From PXAH01 sp964605645 (GTDB taxonomy: Bacteria; Omnitrophota; Gorgyraeia; Duberdicusellales; 4484-171), in the NCBI GenBank assembly GCA_964605645.1, contig CAZSDJ010000063.1, positions 1 to 7,657 of the forward strand: a DNA stretch of 7,657 nt, written 5' to 3'. Made by a program: the position numbers and the translations under genes. Of this stretch, positions 1-5,710 are shown one piece after another (the first letter of the stretch is position 1; each line of letters begins with the position of its first letter). The notes under the pieces were generated by a model. It did no database searches, had not been told where the DNA came from, and was given only the letters and a program-made list of their open reading frames with translations.

Positions 1-302
1 TTTTATTGGAACCGATTATGAATGTTGAAATTATAGTACCTTCGGATTTAACCGGCCAAATTACAGGCGATATAAATAGTAAACGGGGCAGAGTGTTAGG
101 GATGGAGCCAAAAGGGAAAAACGAAGTTGTAAAAGCACAAGTCCCCTTAGCAGAAATGTTTAAATATGCTTCAGACCTCCGTTCTGTGACAGGGGGCAGA
201 GGCAGTTATTCAATGAATTTTTCCAATTATGAAGTTGTTCCTACGCGCGTTACCCAAGATATTGTTGCAAAAGCAAGGCAGGAAAAGGAAAAGGTCGGAT
301 GA
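1..302 (+). CDS. fusA: Elongation factor G-type translational GTPase, C-terminal end only (5' truncated)
   Basis: Partial gene that begins before the window; the reading frame is already open at base 3 (Leu) and the stop is TGA at 300-302. The roughly 99 visible residues match the end of domain IV and domain V of EF-G, the GTPase that drives ribosome translocation in the cytoplasm. Recognisable pieces are LEPIMNVEIIVP, GDINSKRGRVLGMEP, VKAQVPLAEMFKYASDLRS and GGRGSYSMNFSNYEVVP. The wording ITGDINSKRGRV and GGRGSY resembles the EF-G-like paralogue (FusA2 type) more than the main EF-G, but the G domain that would decide this lies outside the window. The TTG at 6-8 is an internal Leu codon, not a start. 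The stop overlaps the next start in ATGA, so the downstream gene is probably translationally coupled. Confidence 0.93.
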   Translation, partial: LLEPIMNVEIIVPSDLTGQITGDINSKRGRVLGMEPKGKNEVVKAQVPLAEMFKYASDLRSVTGGRGSYSMNFSNYEVVPTRVTQDIVAKARQEKEKVG

Positions 303-994
303 AAATATTTAATTTTGGCCTGGACCTTATATCTAAAAAATACAATTATGAAAGTAATCAGTATCAAAAATTGGTGGATAAATTTTCACCAAAGAAGAAA
401 AGCCCCTATGTTGTGGAGTTCATTGATCAAGATTTAGAAAAGGCCGATGCAATTGTTGTTGCCAAAGAAAAACTTCTTGATTTTGTGTTAATTGATTTAG
501 AAAAAATTGAACAACGCATGATGAGAACAGAGGATGGAAAAGAAAAAGAAATTTTGGCTGAAGTCCAAAATTATCTTGAAGAAGAAAAAGTATTATCAAG
601 GTGTAACCTAGCCAAAGAAAAATTTGATTTTTTAAAAAATTTACAATTAATCAGCTTAAAACCAATAGTAGTAAAAGAAGACTTTCAAGATCAACAATTA
701 CAAAAGCTTATTGGAGAAGTGGTAGAAGCTGCAAATAAAATTTTATTTTTTACTGCATCGGAAAAAGAAGTTAAAGCCTGGGATTTAAAAAAAGAAAGTA
801 CAATCTTAGAAGCAGCCGGCAGGATTCATAGTGATTTGATGAGAGGGTTTATCAGAGCAGAAGTGGTGAATTGTAAAAATTTAGATGATTTTTATAATAT
901 GGCCGAAGCCAAAAATAAAGGGCTGGTTCAAATTGTAGGGAAAGATTATCAGGTGTTAGATGGTGATATAATTTATATAAAATTTAGTGTGTAA
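299..994 (+). CDS. YchF/OLA1-like protein lacking GTPase motifs (TGS/DUF933 C-terminus)
   Basis: The 231-residue product aligns by eye with YchF/OLA1, a ribosome-associated P-loop ATPase of about 360 residues, but is much shorter. Residues 158-231 are a clear YchF TGS domain: VKAWDL, EAAGRIHSDLMRGFIRAEVV, and near the end GKDYQVLDGDIIYIKFSV. Residues 62-122 match the helical insert of YchF (LIDLEKIEQRM, then LKNLQLISLKP). The N-terminus keeps strand-like remnants (MKIFNFGLDL, PKKKSPYVVEFID, ADAIVV), yet the Walker A loop, the DxxG loop and the NxxE base-recognition motif are all missing. It is therefore probably unable to bind nucleotide in the usual way. Its start overlaps the EF-G stop by ATGA and follows purine-rich AAGGAAAAGG. 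A role at the ribosome is inferred from family and neighbour. There is no frameshift, so it is not a simple pseudogene. Confidence 0.85.
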   Translation: MKIFNFGLDLISKKYNYESNQYQKLVDKFSPKKKSPYVVEFIDQDLEKADAIVVAKEKLLDFVLIDLEKIEQRMMRTEDGKEKEILAEVQNYLEEEKVLSRCNLAKEKFDFLKNLQLISLKPIVVKEDFQDQQLQKLIGEVVEAANKILFFTASEKEVKAWDLKKESTILEAAGRIHSDLMRGFIRAEVVNCKNLDDFYNMAEAKNKGLVQIVGKDYQVLDGDIIYIKFSV

Positions 995-1051
995 TGAGAC
1001 TTAAATTTTTTCAAATCGAAGGTGCAGAAAAAATGTCTAGTCGAATTACAC

Positions 1052-1097
1052 CCTTGACATTTTGCCAGAGCACCAATCGCAGGGCAAAAAGTCAAGG
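1052..1097 (+). repeat. Inverted repeat / RNA hairpin 1 in the purH leader
   Basis: The arms CCTTGACATTTTGCC (1052-1066) and GGCAAAAAGTCAAGG (1083-1097) pair at 14 of 15 positions, with one A/A mismatch and a 16-base loop. The loop contains GCACC (1070-1074), complementary to GGTGC at 1021-1025, so a pseudoknot is possible. No T-run follows, so it does not look like an intrinsic terminator. It may be a structured leader RNA or a remnant of a small dispersed repeat. Confidence 0.55.
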
Positions 1098-1098
1098 A

Positions 1099-1164
1099 TT
1101 AAATTCAACCATCAGACTTACGTGCATTCATTTTATTCACTTCGTAAGTCTGGGTTTCATTTAA
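1099..1164 (+). promoter_or_regulatory. Hairpin 2 abutting the purH start codon (candidate leader control)
   Basis: A perfect 10-bp stem, CAGACTTACG (1113-1122) with CGTAAGTCTG (1143-1152), closes a 20-base loop. The helix can be extended outward by AACC (1107-1110) with GGTT (1153-1156), and by TTAAAT (1099-1104) with ATTTAA (1159-1164), across small internal loops. The base of the structure ends one base before the purH ATG at 1166, and no separate Shine-Dalgarno site is visible. This suggests control of purH translation, or a weak terminator for the upstream pair, since the 3' flank GGGTTTCATTT is only moderately T-rich. I do not recognise a known riboswitch. Confidence 0.4.
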
Positions 1165-1165
1165 C

Positions 1166-2680
1166 ATGATTAAAGTAAGAAAAGTATTAATTAGTGTGTG
1201 GGAAAAACGAGGCGTAGCTGATTTTGCCCGTGAGCTTCAGAAGTTAAGTATAGAAATAATTTCAACGGGTAAAACTGCTTTATTGCTTCGCCGGCACAAG
1301 ATTAAAGTTAAAGAAGTTTCTTCAATAACTGCTTTCCCGGAGATCTTATCAGGCAGAGTAAAGACTCTTCATCCGAAAGTTTTTGGCGGGATTTTAGCTA
1401 ACAAAAGGCACCCTCTTCACTTAGAAGAAATTGCTACTTTAGGGATTCAGCCGATTGATATGGTAGTTGTAAATCTTTATCCCTTTACGCAAAAAATGAA
1501 AGAAAACTTAGCTTGGTCTCAAATGATTGAATACATCGATATTGGCGGGCCCTCACTGCTTCGAGCCGCAGCTAAAAATTTTAAAAATGTTGCTTCAGTG
1601 AGTTCTCCTTCGCAATATAAAATAATTGTATCAGAATTAAAGAAAAACCAGGGAGCAATTTCGGAACAAATTCTCCAAAAATTGGCAGAAGATGCATTCT
1701 ACCTTACTAAAGAATACGATAATGCCATTTATAATTATTTTAAAGGCCGGGATACTATCAGTTGGAATATGTCAGAAAAAGCTTCCTTGCGTTACGGTGA
1801 AAATCCGCATCAAAAAGCTTCTCTTTATAGAAAAATAAGGTCAAAAGATTTAAAATTAAAACAGCATCAAGGCAAAGTTCTTTCTTATAATAATTATCTA
1901 GATGTTAATACTGCTGCTGCCCAAATTAAAGAATTTAAAGAACCGGCAGCAACAATAATAAAACATGTTTCTATTTGCGGGACTGCTGTAGATAAAAAAT
2001 TATCATCTGCCTACAAGAAAGCCTATAAAGCTGATACTTTATCCAGTTTTGGAGGAATTGTGGGCTTGAATCGTAAGGTGGATAAAGATACAGCTCATCA
2101 GATAATAAAAAGCGGGTTTAAAGAGTGCATCATTGCTCCCTCTTATTCTAAGGAATCTTTAAAGATTTTTTCAGCTAAAAAAAATATGAGGGTATTAGAA
2201 GCTGATTTAAACCAAGATAGTGATTATCGGGACATAAAAGGCACATATTTTGGCTATTTAGTCCAGAAGAGAGATAAAATAACTTTAGGAAAAGATAAAA
2301 TGGAAGTTGTTACCAAAAAGAAACCGACTAAAAAACAACTAAAAGATCTAATTTTTGCCTGGAAGGTTGTGAAGTATGTGAAATCAAATGCAATTGTTAT
2401 TGCAAAGAATAATGGTGTTTTAGGCATCGGCGGCGGGCAGCCCTCTCGTGTGGGAGCGGTAGAAATAGCTCTCAATAAAGCTAAAAAATCAACTAAATTA
2501 GCAGTATTAGCTTCAGATGCATTTTTTCCTCATCCAGATTCTATTAAATTAGCCCATCGACGCGGCATTAAGGCTATAATCCAACCGGGTGGTTCTATCA
2601 AAGATAAGGAAGTTATTGAAGCTTGTGATCGTTATAAAATTGCAATGGTTTTCACCGGCATTCGCCACTTCCGTCATTAG
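1166..2680 (+). CDS. purH: Bifunctional AICAR transformylase / IMP cyclohydrolase PurH
   Basis: This cytoplasmic enzyme carries out the last two steps of de novo IMP synthesis: formylation of AICAR with 10-formyl-THF, then ring closure of FAICAR. At 504 residues it is near the usual length. The N-terminal MGS-like cyclohydrolase domain (about 1-195) shows STGKT (33-37), GRVKTLHPK (63-71, with R64 and K66), NLYPF (103-107), and IDIGGPSLLRAAAKN (124-138, with D125 and K137). The transformylase domain (about 205-504) shows LRYGENPHQ, LSYNNYLDVNTA, the catalytic pair K266-H267, FGGIVGLNR, FAWKVVKYVKSNA, LASDAFFP, QPGGSI and the terminal FTGIRHFRH. Unusual residues are W12 where SVSDK normally has Ser, and K36 in the STGGT loop. 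The start is fixed by family alignment (MIKVRKVLISV); no clear Shine-Dalgarno site precedes it, and a hairpin does. Confidence 0.97.
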   Translation: MIKVRKVLISVWEKRGVADFARELQKLSIEIISTGKTALLLRRHKIKVKEVSSITAFPEILSGRVKTLHPKVFGGILANKRHPLHLEEIATLGIQPIDMVVVNLYPFTQKMKENLAWSQMIEYIDIGGPSLLRAAAKNFKNVASVSSPSQYKIIVSELKKNQGAISEQILQKLAEDAFYLTKEYDNAIYNYFKGRDTISWNMSEKASLRYGENPHQKASLYRKIRSKDLKLKQHQGKVLSYNNYLDVNTAAAQIKEFKEPAATIIKHVSICGTAVDKKLSSAYKKAYKADTLSSFGGIVGLNRKVDKDTAHQIIKSGFKECIIAPSYSKESLKIFSAKKNMRVLEADLNQDSDYRDIKGTYFGYLVQKRDKITLGKDKMEVVTKKKPTKKQLKDLIFAWKVVKYVKSNAIVIAKNNGVLGIGGGQPSRVGAVEIALNKAKKSTKLAVLASDAFFPHPDSIKLAHRRGIKAIIQPGGSIKDKEVIEACDRYKIAMVFTGIRHFRH

Positions 2681-2684
2681 TACC

Positions 2685-2735
2685 ACAGATTACACTGAAT
2701 GCAGGTGAAAAACATGTTTTACAGATTACACAGAT
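2685..2735. repeat. Short direct repeat with central palindrome between purH and folC
   Basis: ACAGATTACAC occurs at 2685-2695 and again at 2721-2731, 36 bases apart, the second copy continuing as AGAT. Between them is the perfect 12-base palindrome AAAACATGTTTT (2709-2720). CACAGATTACACAGAT-like units are, as I recall, common intergenic repeats in several uncultivated bacterial lineages. The rest of the gap up to folC (2736-2762) is AT-rich and shows no promoter or terminator that I can support. Confidence 0.5.
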
Positions 2736-2762
2736 AATAATAATTTAATAGCGTATGTTTTT

Positions 2763-4109
2763 ATGGTTAAAGGCTATTTCCGAGCAGTTTCTTATCTTAA
2801 CTCTTTTCTTGACTTTGAAAAGAATCCTTTTTATTCTTATAAAGATTCTTTAAAGTTAAAGAGAGTTTATCAAGCAGCTGACTATTTAGACATTCCTTAT
2901 AAAGACCTAAAAGCTATCCATATCGCGGGGACGAAGGGAAAAGGTTCTACTGCTCATTTTACAGCCTATCTTTTAGCTTCTTTAGGTTATAAGGTAGGGC
3001 TATTTACTTCTCCTCATCTTTTTAGTTTTCGGGAAAGAATAAAAATTGTAAGATTGGTAAATAATAAATTTAAGGAAAAATTAATTTCTAAAAAATCAAT
3101 AGTTGAAATTGTAGACAAGTTTAAAGATAAAATAAGGGTTTTTAGTAAAGAAAAACCTACTTATTTTGAATTAATTACACTTATTGGATTTCAGTATTTT
3201 CTAGATAAAAAAATAGATTATGCAGTGGTTGAAGTAGGCTTGGGAGGAAGGCTAGATTCAACTAATATAATCAATCCTTTAGTTTCTGTTATCACTCACA
3301 TCGGATATGATCATGTTCATTTGTTAGGTAATAGTTTAGCCGAAATAGCTAGTGAAAAAGCTGGAATAATCAAAGAAAAAACGCCGGTTATTTCTTCTTT
3401 TCAAAAAAAATCAGCAGCTAAAGTTATTGGCCAAACAGCTAAAAAGAACAAGTCTTCTTTTTTTAGCTTAGGTAGAGATTTTCAAACAACAAATATAAAG
3501 ATAAGAAAAAATCATACATCTTTTGATTTTGAGTTCGGGAAAAATAAAATAAAAAACTTAAAAATTCATCCAAAAGGTAGTTATCAGATAGAAAATGCCG
3601 GCCTAGCTTTAGCTTCAATTTTTACTATAAAGAAACAAAATATAAAAAAATCTTTATTCAAACAAGCTTTAAGCCAGTGTTTGTTGGCCGGCAGGTTTGA
3701 AGCCATATCTGGGGATCCTTTGACAGTAGTAGATGTTGCCCATAACCAATCTTCAGCTAGGGCGGTTTCTGATAATTTAAAAAGATATTATCCGGGTAAA
3801 AAAATAATTTTGATATTTTCATGTTCAAGCGATAAAAATCCGAATCAAATGCTTTCTTTAATAAGTTACGATAGTATTATTTTGACTCAATTTAATAACC
3901 GGCGTGTTTTTGATGTTTTTCAGTTAAAGAAAATTTTTAAGAAAAAAGCAATAGTTACAACAAATTTAGAAGATGCTTTAAGAAGAGCTGGAGATTTATA
4001 TGATAAACAATCTTTAATTTTAATTTGTGGTTCTTTCTTTTTGGTAGCTGAGGCTAAAAAGCTTTTAAAGGAAAAAACAATAAATAAAAATAATTATGCC
4101 CGAATTTAA
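2763..4109 (+). CDS. folC: Folylpolyglutamate synthase (FolC family; possibly also dihydrofolate synthase)
   Basis: The 448-residue product is a Mur-ligase-type ATP-dependent enzyme that adds glutamate to folates, which retains them in the cell and improves them as cofactors. Family marks are the P-loop HIAGTKGKGST (53-63), FTSPHLFSFRERI (81-93), YAVVEVGLGGRLDSTN (153-168), THIGYDHVHLLGNSLAEIASEKAGIIK (178-204), LAGRFE (308-313) and VVDVAHNQSSA (322-332) at the start of the C-terminal ligase domain. DKNPNQML and CGSFFLVAE complete it. Many bacterial FolC proteins also have dihydrofolate synthase activity; I cannot tell from motifs alone. The start is set by the typical N-terminal helix (AVSYLNSFLDFEKNP); no Shine-Dalgarno site is evident. 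Its last 14 bases overlap mnmE, so the two are very likely co-transcribed. The C-terminal tail (about 436-448) is lysine/asparagine-rich and looks non-essential. Confidence 0.94.
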   Translation: MVKGYFRAVSYLNSFLDFEKNPFYSYKDSLKLKRVYQAADYLDIPYKDLKAIHIAGTKGKGSTAHFTAYLLASLGYKVGLFTSPHLFSFRERIKIVRLVNNKFKEKLISKKSIVEIVDKFKDKIRVFSKEKPTYFELITLIGFQYFLDKKIDYAVVEVGLGGRLDSTNIINPLVSVITHIGYDHVHLLGNSLAEIASEKAGIIKEKTPVISSFQKKSAAKVIGQTAKKNKSSFFSLGRDFQTTNIKIRKNHTSFDFEFGKNKIKNLKIHPKGSYQIENAGLALASIFTIKKQNIKKSLFKQALSQCLLAGRFEAISGDPLTVVDVAHNQSSARAVSDNLKRYYPGKKIILIFSCSSDKNPNQMLSLISYDSIILTQFNNRRVFDVFQLKKIFKKKAIVTTNLEDALRRAGDLYDKQSLILICGSFFLVAEAKKLLKEKTINKNNYARI

Positions 4110-5517
4110 TTTAAAAGATTATAAAATCTCTGATACTATTGTTGCGATAGCAACAGCGCCTTCTAAAGCGGCTTTAGGAGTTATTAAGATTTCCGGCCAA
4201 AAATCTTTAAATATCATAAATAAAATATTTATACCTAAAAATAAAAAAGATATTAAAAAGGCCAAAACTTTTACTCTTCATTATGGGTGGATTGGTGATA
4301 GTCCTAAGTCCAAAGTCCAAAGTCCTAGGTCTAATAAAACTATTGATGAGGTATTGGTGAGTATTATGCGGGCGCCCCAATCTTATACTACTGAAGATGT
4401 AGTGGAAATATCTTCTCATGGCGGGGTAGTAGTCTTAAATCAGATACTGGAACTTATTTTAAAAAAGGGAGCGAGATTGGCTCAACCGGGAGAATTTAGC
4501 TACCGAGCTCTCATCAAAGGAAGAATTGACCTTGTGCAAGCAGAAGCTATTTTAGGATTAATTGACGCAAAAACTCCCGCAGCAGCCGCTCTTTCTTCTC
4601 AACAATTAAAAGGGGAAAACTCAAAAAAAATTAATCAATTAAAAGCAGAATTAAAAAATCTTTTTATTCAATTAGAAAGTATAATTAATTTTCCCGAAGA
4701 GGATATTGATATCGACAGGAAAGAATTTAGGCAAAAGATAAATAAACTGATAAAAGAGGTAAATAAACTTAAGGCCGGGCAAAAAGAAGCAAAAATATTA
4801 TCGCAAGGGTTGCGTTGTGTGATCTGCGGAAAAGCTAATTCGGGCAAATCTACTCTTTTTAATCGCCTCTTGCGGCAAGAGAGAGTGATTGTAAGTAAAA
4901 TTGCCGGCACAACTAGAGATGTCATTGAAGAAACTATTAATATCAAAGGGGTGCCGGTTAAAATCTATGATACAGCAGGTATTTTAGAACCGGAAGATTT
5001 TATAACCAAGAAAGCAATTGAAAAAACTAATCAAATATTTAAAGAAGCGGATTTAGTTATTTTGCTTTTTGACGGTTCAAAAAAATTAAGTAAAGATGAT
5101 AAATTTTTTCTGGAGAAAACAAAAGACAAAAATACAATTTTAGTAATTAATAAACGTGATTTAAAACAAAAAATGAAACTTACCTGTAAGGCCAAAAAAA
5201 ATCATAAGTTTATTAAAATCAGTGCTTTAAAAGATAAAGATTTAGCCAAATTTGAAAAATTAGTGTACGATACTGTTTATAGAAAAGGGGTTAATAAGAA
5301 AGATTTAATATTTTTAAATCAATATCAGCGAAAAGAGCTTGATGTTTTAGGGAGTAAGCTTTATGAGGCTAAAGAATATTTAAAAAAGGATTATACCCTT
5401 GATTTTTTGAATTTTTCCTTAAAAGAATGTCTAGATTCGATTGGCAAAATTAACGGTGAGATTTATTCTGAAGAAATTTTAGAAAATATATTCAGTAATT
5501 TTTGTATTGGAAAATAG
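4096..5517 (+). CDS. mnmE: tRNA modification GTPase MnmE (TrmE)
   Basis: MnmE works with MnmG to add a (carboxymethyl)aminomethyl group to U34 of certain tRNAs, using a one-carbon unit from methylene-THF. At 473 residues it is slightly longer than usual. The N-terminal THF-binding domain (about 10-130) has TIVAIATAPSKAALGVIKISG and TTEDVVEISSHGG. The inserted G domain has P-loop GKANSGKST (245-253) with the potassium-site Asn (N248), GTTRD (271-275), DTAG (292-295), NKRD (352-355) and SALKD (376-380). The protein ends in the family's CIGK motif (470-473), so the catalytic Cys is present. Two oddities: residue 304 is Thr where the catalytic Glu (E. coli E282) is expected, and residues 69-80 come from a heptanucleotide tandem repeat. 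The start overlaps folC by 14 bp, with no clear Shine-Dalgarno site. Confidence 0.96.
   Translation: MPEFNLKDYKISDTIVAIATAPSKAALGVIKISGQKSLNIINKIFIPKNKKDIKKAKTFTLHYGWIGDSPKSKVQSPRSNKTIDEVLVSIMRAPQSYTTEDVVEISSHGGVVVLNQILELILKKGARLAQPGEFSYRALIKGRIDLVQAEAILGLIDAKTPAAAALSSQQLKGENSKKINQLKAELKNLFIQLESIINFPEEDIDIDRKEFRQKINKLIKEVNKLKAGQKEAKILSQGLRCVICGKANSGKSTLFNRLLRQERVIVSKIAGTTRDVIEETINIKGVPVKIYDTAGILEPEDFITKKAIEKTNQIFKEADLVILLFDGSKKLSKDDKFFLEKTKDKNTILVINKRDLKQKMKLTCKAKKNHKFIKISALKDKDLAKFEKLVYDTVYRKGVNKKDLIFLNQYQRKELDVLGSKLYEAKEYLKKDYTLDFLNFSLKECLDSIGKINGEIYSEEILENIFSNFCIGK
4302..4329 (+). repeat. Heptanucleotide tandem repeat inside mnmE
   Basis: Four 7-base units, TCCTAAG, TCCAAAG, TCCAAAG and TCCTAGG, lie head to tail. 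They encode the polar stretch SPKSKVQSPRS (from residue 69) between LHYGWIGD and IDEVLVSIM, where MnmE normally has only a short loop. AAGTCCAAAGTCC tracts are, as I recall, typical intergenic repeats in some candidate-phylum genomes; here one sits in frame within an essential-type gene. Confidence 0.75.
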
Positions 5518-5534
5518 CAAACTAATATCAAGGA

Positions 5535-5680
5535 CGAAATAATCAAGATACAAGAAACAATAACCAAATAATAACCAATATCCAAATTCAAATAATCAAA
5601 CAAAATATTTATTTTTTGATTATTGGATATTGAAATTTGGTAATTGTTTGTATCTTGTTTCTTGATGTTTGGTTATTTCG
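5535..5680. repeat. Long imperfect inverted repeat between mnmE and folE
   Basis: Two arms of about 70 bases face each other around an AT-rich centre. Matching segments, in order, are CGAAATAA (5535-5542) with TTATTTCG (5673-5680), CAAGAAACAA (5551-5560) with TTGTTTCTTG (5655-5664), CAATATCCAA (5576-5585) with TTGGATATTG (5623-5632), and AATAATCAAA (5591-5600) with TTTGATTATT (5615-5624). The left arm also contains an 11-base tandem unit, AATAACCAAAT, at 5559-5569 and 5570-5580 (10 of 11 identical). There is no open frame of its own and no transposase. It resembles a small non-autonomous (MITE-like) or dispersed repeat; it could also separate mnmE and folE transcripts. Confidence 0.6.
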
Positions 5681-5699
5681 ACTCTAAACAAATTATACG

Positions 5700-5706
5700 A
5701 GGAGGG
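5700..5706 (+). promoter_or_regulatory. Strong ribosome-binding site of folE
   Basis: AGGAGGG, four bases before the ATG at 5711, is the best Shine-Dalgarno match in the window and decides the folE start. An in-frame ATG at 5669 lies inside the inverted-repeat arm, has no such site, and would add 14 residues foreign to the family. Confidence 0.85.
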
Positions 5707-5710
5707 AATA

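Noticed and set aside
6..8. TTG as a true start for a 98-residue protein
   Set aside because: The frame is open upstream and the residues are the middle of an EF-G sequence (LLEPIM), so the gene is truncated by the window.
299..994. ychF pseudogene by truncation
   Set aside because: The frame is intact and overlaps fusA neatly. The missing parts are several separate internal loops, not one end, and the TGS core is well conserved.
1054..1059. TTGACA as the -35 of a purH promoter
   Set aside because: No -10-like hexamer lies 16-18 bases downstream, and the hexamer is part of the hairpin 1 stem.
995..1165. ZTP (pfl), THF or purine riboswitch upstream of purH
   Set aside because: The genes fit such control, but I cannot find the conserved cores of these classes (for example the CCGCC-UGGGC part of the ZTP motif). 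Only two hairpins are supported.
2254..2475. Minus-strand open frame inside purH
   Set aside because: It is antisense to a well-conserved transformylase region and has no family resemblance or ribosome-binding site.
4207..4946. Two minus-strand open frames inside mnmE (4207-4419 and 4668-4946)
   Set aside because: Both are antisense to conserved MnmE domains; their products are low-complexity Ser/Ile/Phe-rich mirrors of lysine-rich coding sequence.
5669..5710. Upstream ATG as the folE start
   Set aside because: It lies in the inverted-repeat arm, has no ribosome-binding site and adds 14 non-family residues; ATG 5711 follows AGGAGGG.
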